From: Lysobacter daejeonensis GH1-9
GTDB lineage: Bacteria; Pseudomonadota; Gammaproteobacteria; Xanthomonadales; Xanthomonadaceae
Assembly (NCBI RefSeq): GCF_000768355.1
Contig: NZ_AVPU01000021.1
Span: forward strand, 1-54,706
DNA length: 54,706 nucleotides
Reading direction: 5' to 3'
How positions within the stretch are numbered: position 1 is the stretch's first letter; each line of letters begins with the position of its first letter. A program made the position numbers and the translations under genes. Positions 43,221 to 51,353 of this stretch are shown here, piece after piece. Under the pieces are notes generated by a model. It ran no database searches and was not told the origin of the DNA. It saw nothing but the letters and a program-made list of their open reading frames with translations.

Positions 43221-43226
43221 TACTAA
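43208..43226. promoter_or_regulatory. LexA box (SOS operator) of lexA
   Basis: TTAGTAGTATTACTACTAA, a perfect 19-base palindrome about T43217, of the xanthomonad TTAGTAGTAATACTACTAA type. It covers the -10 and ends one base before the lexA start codon, so LexA would block both polymerase binding and initiation. Confidence 0.92.
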
Positions 43227-43227
43227 C

Positions 43228-43920
43228 ATGCACATCACCGACACCCAGCACGCGATTCTCGAACTGGTTGCCACACGCATCGCGCGTGACGGCATGCCCC
43301 CGTCGCAGACCGAGATCGCGGCGGCGATGGGGTTCAGCAGCGTCCGGGCGGCGCAGTACCACCTGGAAGCCCTGGAGCAGGCTGGCGCCATTCGCAAGGT
43401 GCCCGGCAAGGCCCGCGGCCTGCGCCTCACCGAGGTGGGCCTCGCGGCGCTCGGCCAAGGCTTGGATGGTGGTGAGGAGGGCGCGGCGGACGTGTCGATT
43501 GCCGCCCCGGTCACGGCCGAAGGCATCCCCGGTGACGCGCTCCGCCTCCCCGTGTTGGGACAGGTGGCCGCGGGGCGCCCCATCGGTGCCGACATCGGTT
43601 CGGACGATTACGTGCTGCTGGACCGGGTGTTCTTCTCGCCGGCGCCCGACTACCTGCTCAAGGTCAAGGGCGACTCGATGGTGGACGAGGGCATCTTCGA
43701 CGGCGACCTGATCGGCGTGCACCGCACTCCGGACGCCCGTTCGGGCCAGATCGTGGTGGCGCGGGTGGATAACGAGATCACCGTGAAGCTGCTGAAGATC
43801 GGCCGTGACCGCATCCGGTTGCTGCCGCGCAACCCGGATTACGAACCGATCGAGGTTTCCCCCGATCAGGAGTTCGCCATCGAAGGCCTGTACTGCGGCC
43901 TGGTGAGGCCGAACCGTTGA
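43228..43920 (+). CDS. lexA: SOS repressor LexA
   Basis: 230 residues. Winged-helix DNA-binding domain (TDTQHAILELVATRIARDGMPPSQTEIAAAMGFSSVRAAQYHLEALEQAGAI), a linker of about 40 residues, then the S24 peptidase domain. The cleavage site is Ala115-Gly116 (VAAGRPIG); the catalytic pair is Ser150 (KGDSMVDEGI) and Lys187 (EITVKLLK). RecA filaments trigger self-cleavage. An upstream GTG/ATG start at 43192 would lie in the promoter and is rejected; ATG 43228 follows the LexA box directly. Confidence 0.96.
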   Translation: MHITDTQHAILELVATRIARDGMPPSQTEIAAAMGFSSVRAAQYHLEALEQAGAIRKVPGKARGLRLTEVGLAALGQGLDGGEEGAADVSIAAPVTAEGIPGDALRLPVLGQVAAGRPIGADIGSDDYVLLDRVFFSPAPDYLLKVKGDSMVDEGIFDGDLIGVHRTPDARSGQIVVARVDNEITVKLLKIGRDRIRLLPRNPDYEPIEVSPDQEFAIEGLYCGLVRPNR

Positions 43921-44116
43921 GCGCGCGGCCGATGATCGCCCGCGGAACTTCCCACGTTACGACGCGGCATTTTCCGACATTGCGGTCCGTCGCCTGCTGC
44001 TGCCGCCGGCGAGGATGCTTGCCTAACCTTTCCTGCAGGCGGTGAGGTCTCAGCCTGTGCGACCCGCCGCCCTTAAAGTGCCCCCAACATACGAAATGCC
44101 ACCAAGGAACCTGACG

Positions 44117-45154
<1,038 letters not shown>

Positions 45155-45196
45155 GCCTCGGTGGCGGAAACTCGCCATGGAAGGCGATGAGGCGCC

Positions 45197-45712
45197 ATGA
45201 GCACGGATGATCAGGGCCCGGGTGACGGCCAGCGCGCGGCCCGCGCCCGCCGCAAGAGGCCCGAACCGACGCCGCTTCAGCGGGCCATAGGCCTGCTGAA
45301 CCGGCGCGAGCACTCGCGTCGGGAGCTCACCCGCAAGCTCAAGGTCCGGGGAATTGAGCCGGATGCCGCCGACGCCGCTGTCGAACGCCTCGCCCATGAG
45401 GGCTGGCAGGACGACGCCCGTTTCGCTGAAAGCCTGGTCCGTAGCCGCTCTGGCAGCGGCTACGGACCGCTTCACATCCGCGCGGAGCTGGGCACCCATG
45501 GCCTGGACCGGGACGCGGTTGCCGCCGCCCTCGGTACCTTCGATGGCAGTTGGGACGCCAATGCCCGCGACCTGGTGCGTCGTCGCTACGGAACGGAGGC
45601 GCTGTCCGACCTGGCCGCCCGTCGCAAGGCCGCCGATTTCCTGGCCCGCCGCGGCTTCGACGCCGACACTGTCCGCCGCGCCACCCGCTACGACCCCGAC
45701 GACGTCGAGTAG
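45197..45712 (+). CDS. recX: Regulatory protein RecX
   Basis: 171 residues with three-helix repeats: [77 protein letters not shown]. It limits RecA filament growth. The gene follows recA by 42 bases. The codons for the conserved segment [13 protein letters not shown] form a perfect 14 bp inverted repeat, listed separately. Confidence 0.93.
   Translation: MSTDDQGPGDGQRAARARRKRPEPTPLQRAIGLLNRREHSRRELTRKLKVRGIEPDAADAAVERLAHEGWQDDARFAESLVRSRSGSGYGPLHIRAELGTHGLDRDAVAAALGTFDGSWDANARDLVRRRYGTEALSDLAARRKAADFLARRGFDADTVRRATRYDPDDVE
45436..45468 (+). repeat. Perfect 14 bp hairpin inside recX
   Basis: GGTCCGTAGCCGCT / AGCGGCTACGGACC with loop CTGGC. The inner part begins GTAG and ends CTAC, like GTAG-type palindromic repeats (SMAG/REP) of Stenotrophomonas and Xanthomonas, but it lies in conserved coding sequence. 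Confidence 0.8.
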
Positions 45713-45772
45713 CCGCTTCGCTCCTTAGGCCCCGCGCCCGGCGGTCCCCCGGTTTCCCGCTTGGCGCGCATC

Positions 45773-45825
45773 GGGCAGGGGCGGCAACCAAGCGGATAAC
45801 GGGCCGCGACTTGCGGCCCCTGCCC
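45773..45825 (+). other. Two mutually exclusive hairpins between recX and alaS
   Basis: Stem A pairs GGGCAGGGGC (45773-45782) with GCCCCTGCCC (45816-45825). Stem B pairs GGGCCGC (45801-45807) with GCGGCCC (45813-45819). They share 45816-45819 and cannot both form. No T run follows. It may end recX transcription, or be a chance feature of GC-rich DNA. Confidence 0.4.
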
Positions 45826-45970
45826 GGAGGGCGCCCCTCAGCCAACCCCCAACCTGCTACGCTAATCGGCTATTCCGGCCCCCGTTGCCTGCTCGAATCG
45901 ATTGCCCCATCGTGGCACTCGGCCCGGGCCGACCCGGTGCCGCCCCAGCATTCGACTCTGCGTGCCAGGC

Positions 45971-48604
45971 ATGAAAACCACCAGCGACATCCGCCGCGAC
46001 TTCCTCGAGTTCTTCCGCAGCAAGGGCCACACCATCGTGCCGTCCGCGCCGCTGATCCCGGCCAACGACCCGACCCTGCTGTTCACCAATTCGGGCATGG
46101 TCCAGTTCAAGAACGTGTTCCTGGGCAGCGAGAAGCCCGGTTACGTGCGCGCGGCCGACGTCCAGCGCTGCCTGCGTGCCGGCGGCAAGCACAACGATCT
46201 CGACCAGGTGGGCTACACCGCCCGCCACCACACCTTTTTCGAGATGCTGGGCAACTGGTCGTTCGGTGACTACTTCAAGGAAGAGGCCATCGCGTGGGCA
46301 TGGGAGCTGCTGACCAAGGTCTGGGGCCTGGCCCCGGAGCGACTGCTGGTCACGATCTACCACACCGATGACGAAGCTTTCGACATCTGGCACAAGAAGA
46401 TCGGCTTGCCCGTCGACCGCATCATCCGCATCGGCGACAACAAGGGCGCGCCGTATGCCTCCGACAACTTCTGGCAGATGGCCGACACCGGCCCCTGCGG
46501 CCCCTGCACCGAGATCTTCTATGACCACGGCGAGCACATCGCCGGCGGTCCGCCGGGCAGCCCGGACGAGGACGGCGACCGCTTCATCGAGATCTGGAAC
46601 AACGTCTTCATGCAGTTCGACCGCCAGCCCGACGGCACCCTGGTGCCGCTGCCGGCGCCGTGCGTCGACACCGGCATGGGACTGGAGCGCCTGGCCGCCG
46701 TGCTGCAGGGCGTGCACGGCAATTACGACATCGACCTGTTCCAGCACCTGATCCGCAAGGCCGCCGAGTTCACCGGCACTGGCGACCTGCAGAACAAGTC
46801 GCTGCGCGTCATCGCCGACCACATCCGCGCCTGCGCGTTCCTGATCGTTGACGGCGTGCTGCCGAGCAACGAAGGCCGCGGCTACGTCCTGCGCCGCATC
46901 ATCCGCCGCGCCCTGCGCCACGGCTGGATGCTGGGGCAGAAGGGCCCGTTCTTCAGTCGCATGGTCGCACCGCTGGTCGCGGTGATGGGGGACGCCTACC
47001 CCGAGCTCACCGCCAACCAGGAGTTCGTGGAGAAAGCACTGCAGGCCGAGGAAGAGCGCTTCGCCGAGACGCTCGACTCGGGCATGCGCATCTTCGACGA
47101 TGTCGCCGCGCGCTCCAGTGGAGTCATTCCCGGCGCCGACGCCTTCCGCCTGTACGACACCTACGGCTTCCCGGTTGACCTCACCGCCGACATCGCCCGC
47201 GAGCGAGGCCTCTCGGTGGACATGGACGGATTCGAGGCCGCCATGGAACACCAGCGTGAGACCGCTCGTGCCGCCGGCAAGTTCGGTAACACCACCACCA
47301 TGCCGGCCGAACTGGCTGCGCAACTGTCGCCCACCCAGTTCCTGGGCTATGACAAGCTCACCGACGGCGGCCTCGAAGTCGTCGCGCTGCTCAAGGACGG
47401 CCGCGTGGTTGATGCCATCGAGGCCGGCGACGAGGCCGTGGTCATCCTCGACCGCACCCCGTTCTATGCCGAAAGTGGTGGCCAGGTCGGCGACGCCGGC
47501 GAACTGGACGAGAAGGGCAGCCGCTTCCAGGTGCGTGACACGCTGAAGTTCGCCGGCCAGTTCCATGGACACGTGGGCAAGCAGCTCAACGGCGGGCTCA
47601 AGCGCGGAGACCGCGTCATGGGTGCCGTTGATGCCGCCCGCCGCGGCGCCACCGTACTCAACCACTCGGCCACCCACCTGCTGCACGCCGCGCTGCGCAG
47701 CGTGCTGGGCACCCACGTGACCCAGAAGGGCTCGCTGGTGGCGCCGGAACGCCTGCGCTTTGACTTCTCGCACTTCCAGCCGCTGACCGCCGCCGAACTC
47801 GCCGAGATCGAACGTCGCGTCAACGCCGAGATCCGCCACAACCATGAGGCCGAAGTGCGGCACATGGGCATGCAGGATGCGCTGGACTTTGGCGCAATGG
47901 CGCTGTTCGGCGAGAAGTACGGCGACGAAGTGCGCGTGCTGCGCATGGGCGAGACTTCCACCGAGCTGTGCGGCGGTACCCACGTTTCACGCACTGGCGA
48001 CATCGGCGTGTTCAAGATCGTGTCCGAAGGCGGTGTTTCCGCCGGCGTGCGTCGCATCGAGGCGCTTACCGGGCAGGGAGCGCTGGACTACATCGCCACC
48101 GAGGAACAGCGCCTGGACGAAGCGGCGCGGTTGCTGGGGGGCAATGCGGCCGACGTCGCCGACAAGCTCAAGGCCTTGTTGGACCGCCAGAAGAAGCTCG
48201 AGCGCGAGATCGAGGCCCTCAAGGCCAAGGCTGCCTCGGGTGCGACCGCGGATTTGGCCGGTTCGGCCACCGACGTGCGTGGTGTGCGGGTAATAGCCAC
48301 GCGACTGGAGGGATTCGATGCGAAGGCTTTGCGCGACGCGATGGATCGGCTCAAGCAGCAATTGGGGGACGCGGTGATCGTGCTGGCGGGTGCAACCGAC
48401 GGCAAGGCGGCCTTGGTGGCCGGCGTGGCGGGCAATGCCTTGGGCCGGATCAAGGCAGGGGAACTGCTGGGTCACATCGCCGGTCAGATCAATGGCAAGG
48501 GCGGTGGCCGGCCGGACATGGCCCAGGGCGGCGGCGACGACGGCCCGGCACTTATGTCGGCCTTGGCAGCCGTGCCGACTTGGGTGGATGATCGGTTGTC
48601 CTGA
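45971..48604 (+). CDS. alaS: Alanyl-tRNA synthetase
   Basis: 877 residues. Class II catalytic domain ([28 protein letters not shown] ... [19 protein letters not shown] ... [15 protein letters not shown]), editing domain with the zinc site His565 and His569 (HSATHLLH) and Cys667 and His671 (CGGTH), and the C-Ala domain ending the protein. Usual length. ATG 45971 is the family start ([11 protein letters not shown]). A possible -10 (TACGCT) lies near 45857-45862. It is followed by csrA, as in many gammaproteobacteria. Confidence 0.98.
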   Translation: MKTTSDIRRDFLEFFRSKGHTIVPSAPLIPANDPTLLFTNSGMVQFKNVFLGSEKPGYVRAADVQRCLRAGGKHNDLDQVGYTARHHTFFEMLGNWSFGDYFKEEAIAWAWELLTKVWGLAPERLLVTIYHTDDEAFDIWHKKIGLPVDRIIRIGDNKGAPYASDNFWQMADTGPCGPCTEIFYDHGEHIAGGPPGSPDEDGDRFIEIWNNVFMQFDRQPDGTLVPLPAPCVDTGMGLERLAAVLQGVHGNYDIDLFQHLIRKAAEFTGTGDLQNKSLRVIADHIRACAFLIVDGVLPSNEGRGYVLRRIIRRALRHGWMLGQKGPFFSRMVAPLVAVMGDAYPELTANQEFVEKALQAEEERFAETLDSGMRIFDDVAARSSGVIPGADAFRLYDTYGFPVDLTADIARERGLSVDMDGFEAAMEHQRETARAAGKFGNTTTMPAELAAQLSPTQFLGYDKLTDGGLEVVALLKDGRVVDAIEAGDEAVVILDRTPFYAESGGQVGDAGELDEKGSRFQVRDTLKFAGQFHGHVGKQLNGGLKRGDRVMGAVDAARRGATVLNHSATHLLHAALRSVLGTHVTQKGSLVAPERLRFDFSHFQPLTAAELAEIERRVNAEIRHNHEAEVRHMGMQDALDFGAMALFGEKYGDEVRVLRMGETSTELCGGTHVSRTGDIGVFKIVSEGGVSAGVRRIEALTGQGALDYIATEEQRLDEAARLLGGNAADVADKLKALLDRQKKLEREIEALKAKAASGATADLAGSATDVRGVRVIATRLEGFDAKALRDAMDRLKQQLGDAVIVLAGATDGKAALVAGVAGNALGRIKAGELLGHIAGQINGKGGGRPDMAQGGGDDGPALMSALAAVPTWVDDRLS

Positions 48605-48624
48605 CTGGTTGGTGACCGGGTCGC

Positions 48625-48653
48625 TTGTCCAAGGCCGCCCGGGCATTGATAAT
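48625..48653 (+). promoter_or_regulatory. csrA promoter
   Basis: -35 TTGTCC (48625-48630), 17-base spacer, -10 GATAAT (48648-48653). Transcription would start near 48660, giving a leader of about 80 bases. Confidence 0.55.
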
Positions 48654-48741
48654 TGACGACTTGCCCGAAATTCGGAAAGCCCCGGCGAGCGGGGCGTAAC
48701 GCGCCGGTCCCTGGAATGGAACTGGCCTAGGAGAAAGACAG

Positions 48742-48945
48742 ATGCTTATCCTGACGCGCCGCGTCGGCGAAACCCTGATGATCGGTGACTCCGTCACCGT
48801 CACTGTGCTTGGGGTGAAGGGCAACCAGGTTCGTATCGGTATCACCGCGCCGAAGGATGTGGCGGTCCATCGCGAAGAGATCTATCAGCGCATCCAGCAG
48901 GGCAATGACGCCGGTAACGGTGGCGCCGGTAACGAGCAAGGCTGA
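48742..48945 (+). CDS. csrA: Carbon storage regulator CsrA/RsmA
   Basis: 67 residues: [52 protein letters not shown] is standard CsrA. It binds GGA motifs in mRNA leaders and controls motility, biofilm and virulence. AGGAG at 48729-48733 is an ideal ribosome-binding site and also a GGA target, which allows autoregulation. The tail ([16 protein letters not shown]) is Gly/Asn-rich and probably disordered. Confidence 0.97.
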   Translation: MLILTRRVGETLMIGDSVTVTVLGVKGNQVRIGITAPKDVAVHREEIYQRIQQGNDAGNGGAGNEQG

Positions 48946-48955
48946 TAAAAAAAGT

Positions 48956-48984
48956 TTGCCCCGGGCGGGCCGAGCGTTTATGCT
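48956..48984 (+). promoter_or_regulatory. tRNA-Ser promoter
   Basis: -35 TTGCCC (48956-48961), 17-base spacer, -10 TATGCT (48979-48984). The GC-rich stretch right after it (CTGCGCCCCGC) fits a discriminator under stringent control. Confidence 0.6.
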
Positions 48985-49012
48985 CTGCGCCCCGCGAGGG
49001 AGTGTTTGTCGC

Positions 49013-49105
49013 GGAGACTTGCCCGAGAGGCCGAAGGGGCTCCCCTGCTAAGGGAGTATAGGGTCAAAAGCTCTATCGAGGGTTCGAATCCCTCAGTCTC
49101 CGCCA
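49013..49105 (+). tRNA. tRNA-Ser (anticodon GCU)
   Basis: Acceptor stem GGAGACT/AGTCTCC, discriminator G, encoded CCA (49103-49105). The anticodon stem CTCCC/GGGAG holds the loop CTGCTAA with anticodon GCT (49047-49049), reading AGC/AGU. A long variable arm (about 49057-49076) is typical of class II serine tRNAs. The T loop GGTTCGAATCC is intact. Confidence 0.95.
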
Positions 49106-49112
49106 GTTCCAT

Positions 49113-49135
49113 CCATCGTCCATCGATGGCTTTTT
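49113..49135 (+). terminator. Terminator after tRNA-Ser
   Basis: CCATCG-TCCAT-CGATGG (6 bp stem) followed by CTTTTTCC. Confidence 0.65.
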
Positions 49136-49182
49136 CCGAGGCGCTTTGCATCACGCGACGGAAAAAAGCGGTAACGAAATTG

Positions 49183-49211
49183 TTGACGATTCGGAAAATC
49201 GGCGTCATACT
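49183..49211 (+). promoter_or_regulatory. tRNA-Arg promoter
   Basis: -35 TTGACG (49183-49188), 17-base spacer, -10 CATACT (49206-49211). Transcription would start about five bases before the mature tRNA end. Confidence 0.65.
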
Positions 49212-49222
49212 TTTTCAACTAC

Positions 49223-49299
49223 GCGCCCGTAGCTCAGCTGGATAGAGCACCAGGCTACGAACTTGGGGGTCGGAGGTTCGAATCCTTCCGGGCGCGCCA
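49223..49299 (+). tRNA. tRNA-Arg (anticodon ACG)
   Basis: Acceptor stem GCGCCCG/CGGGCGC, discriminator G, encoded CCA (49297-49299). D arm AGCTCAGCTGGATAGAGC, anticodon stem CCAGG/CTTGG with one G-U pair, loop CTACGAA, anticodon ACG (49257-49259), expected to be edited to ICG and to read CGU, CGC and CGA. T arm intact. Confidence 0.95.
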
Positions 49300-49306
49300 A
49301 ACAAAG

Positions 49307-49347
49307 AAAAAGGCTGGCAAGGAAACTTGCCGGCCTTTTTTCTTTTT
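49307..49347 (+). terminator. Intrinsic terminator after tRNA-Arg
   Basis: AAAAGGCTGGCAAG, loop GAAA, CTTGCCGGCCTTTT with one G-U pair, followed by TTTTCTTTTT. The upstream A run makes it potentially two-way. Confidence 0.9.
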
Positions 49348-49441
49348 CGCACCATGCGGGCGTCGTCCTGAGTGCAGCTTTCGCCGCATGCAGGCATGAT
49401 CCAGCGCGATGGCAACCGCCATCGGGCACGAACCCGGTGAC

Positions 49442-50092
49442 ATGGACCTGATCCTCATCCTCGACCTCTTCGGCACGTTCGTGTTCGCGCTCAGCGGCGC
49501 GACCGTGGGTGTCCGGCATCGGCTGGACCTGTTCGGGGTGATGGTGCTGTCCTTCGCGGCAGCGACATCCGGCGGGTTGATACGCGATGCGCTGATCGGT
49601 GCACATCCGCCCGCGGCACTGGCGGACTGGCGCTATGTGGCGGTGTGTGCACTGGCGGGCCTGGTGACGTTCTACCGTCACGGTTTGATCGAACGATTGC
49701 GCAACCCGGTGCGCATGTTCGATGCCGCGGGTCTGGCGTTGTTTGCGGTGCTGGGTGCGGAGAAGGCGCTGGCCTACGGCCTGGGTGCGGTGTCGGCTGT
49801 ACTGCTCGGCACGTTGTCCGGTATCGGCGGCGGTATCGCGCGCGATGTGCTGGTGGCGCGCACGCCCGTGGTGTTGCACTCGGAGTTGTACGCGGTGGCC
49901 GCCATTGTCGGGGCATCGGTGGTGGTGATCGGGCATGGGTTGGCATGGCCCAACGTGCCGGTGCTGCTTGCAGGCGCGATGTTGACCTTCGGCCTGCGCT
50001 TCATGGCGATCTGGCGAGGCTGGAGCCTGCCGGTCGCAGCCGGCGCGCCTGTGGACGACGAGCAGCGCAACGACCCGCCCGGGCACCGCTGA
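49442..50092 (+). CDS. UPF0126/TRIC-type membrane channel family protein
   Basis: 216 residues with seven membrane segments in two related halves, each with a Gly-rich turn: FALSGATVGVRHRLDLFGVMVLSFAAATSGGLIRDALIG and LFAVLGAEKALAYGLGAVSAVLLGTLSGIGGGIARDVLVAR. The GG-x-x-RD pattern is that of the YadS/UPF0126 family, whose members have trimeric cation-channel (TRIC) folds. Start ATG 49442 matches related N-termini (MDLILILDLFGT); ATG 49409 is possible. The physiological ion is not known from sequence. Confidence 0.85.
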   Translation: MDLILILDLFGTFVFALSGATVGVRHRLDLFGVMVLSFAAATSGGLIRDALIGAHPPAALADWRYVAVCALAGLVTFYRHGLIERLRNPVRMFDAAGLALFAVLGAEKALAYGLGAVSAVLLGTLSGIGGGIARDVLVARTPVVLHSELYAVAAIVGASVVVIGHGLAWPNVPVLLAGAMLTFGLRFMAIWRGWSLPVAAGAPVDDEQRNDPPGHR

Positions 50093-50177
50093 GGCACCGT
50101 CCGAAGGGCTGGTGGTGGGTTGAGGTGTACTCTTGGCCTTGCCGGCCGTTGCCGGCATGCTGGGATGGCCCGCAACG

Positions 50178-51353
50178 ATGCCCAGTCGTGACAGCCGGCG
50201 AGACCGTTGGTGGGTGGACACCGGACGCCAGACGTTCTGGGCCACGCTGCAGCATCCCCGTCGCTTCTGGTTTGGCGGTGATCTGGACACGCTGCCACCC
50301 GACAAGCGCGATGGACTGATCGCGGCGCAGGTGGAGGCAACACGACCGGCGTTCTCCGCGATCGTGGGCACCGGTGGACTGGTACTGCTGCTCGCGGGCG
50401 TTCTGGAGGCCGCGGGTGCGACGACCGGTATCGGCTATGGGGCAGCGCTGACGCTCGCCGCGGCATGCGGCGTGATAGCGATGGCCGTCGCGTTGTGGCG
50501 ATTGCAGAAGTGGCCGACGCGGCTGACGTTGGCGCTGGTCGCCACGGCCGTCACGGGCGTGTTCCTTTCGGTGCCTTTGCCCGGGGTTCCGGTCGACGTG
50601 CACGCCCGCGTGGGGCTGTTCAACCTGATCCCCATCGGCCTGCTGGCGCTGCTCGTGCGTCCCTTGGCCACGTGGCTGCTGGTGGCGGTCTTCCTGCTGG
50701 TGGCGTTGTTGCGGGTCATGATGCATGGCGCACCGCCGGGTGGCCCGTGGCTGTACTGGTTGTACACCGTGGCGATCATCGCGTTCGGGCTGCTGCTGCG
50801 CGGTTACCGCACCGGGTTCGCGGTGGAGGCGTATCGCGTGCGCCACCAATTGTGGGAACAAGCCAACACCGACGCGCTGACCGGCGTGTTCAACCGTGCG
50901 GGATGGAACCGCATGGTCGTGTTGCACTACCACACCGCAGTGGAGGCCGGGCGGCCGGTGTCGCTGGCGTTCTTCGACGTGGATCATTTCAAACGCATCA
51001 ATGACACGTGGGGCCACGAGCGCGGCGACGAAGTGCTGCAGGCCTTGGGGCGTGTATTGCACGCGCGCCAGGATGACCGCGTGTGGGCTGCCCGCATGGG
51101 CGGGGAAGAGTTCGTCGTGCTGCTGGTGGATACCCCTCCCGAGGCGGTGGAGCGGTTCTGCCATCGCGTGTGCGAGAGCTTTGCCGAGGCGATCGGTGGC
51201 ATTGGCACGCTGAGTGCGGGCATTGCCCATGGTGTGGCCGGCGAGACGCTGGCCCAGCACCTGCATCGCGCGGATGCAGCGCTTTACCAGGCCAAGCACC
51301 TGGGTCGCGACCGCGTCGAGGTGGATGCGTCAGGTCGCGCCAGCGTCGACTGA
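50178..51353 (+). CDS. Membrane-bound diguanylate cyclase (GGDEF)
   Basis: 391 residues. About six membrane helices (about 60-215), then a GGDEF domain: ANTDALTGVFNRAGWNRMV ... LAFFDVDHFKRINDTWGHERGDEVLQALG ... AARMGGEEFVVLL, ending ADAALYQAKHLGRDRVE. The active-site motif GGEEF (308-312) is intact, so it should make c-di-GMP. The RxxD inhibitory site is not at the usual place five residues upstream, so product inhibition may be lacking. The N-terminal region is of no recognised sensor family. ATG 50178 is the most plausible of several starts; ribosome-binding sites are poor. Its 3' end overlaps the ATPase gene by 24 bases, tail to tail. Confidence 0.87.
   Translation: MPSRDSRRDRWWVDTGRQTFWATLQHPRRFWFGGDLDTLPPDKRDGLIAAQVEATRPAFSAIVGTGGLVLLLAGVLEAAGATTGIGYGAALTLAAACGVIAMAVALWRLQKWPTRLTLALVATAVTGVFLSVPLPGVPVDVHARVGLFNLIPIGLLALLVRPLATWLLVAVFLLVALLRVMMHGAPPGGPWLYWLYTVAIIAFGLLLRGYRTGFAVEAYRVRHQLWEQANTDALTGVFNRAGWNRMVVLHYHTAVEAGRPVSLAFFDVDHFKRINDTWGHERGDEVLQALGRVLHARQDDRVWAARMGGEEFVVLLVDTPPEAVERFCHRVCESFAEAIGGIGTLSAGIAHGVAGETLAQHLHRADAALYQAKHLGRDRVEVDASGRASVD

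Noticed and set aside
45857-47983. 708-codon open frame on the minus strand
   Set aside because: Antisense to alaS; no recognisable motif or ribosome-binding site.
48647-48660. TTGATAATTGAC as a possible FNR box before csrA
   Set aside because: It lacks the second ATCAA half-site at the right spacing; GATAAT inside it fits better as a -10 box.
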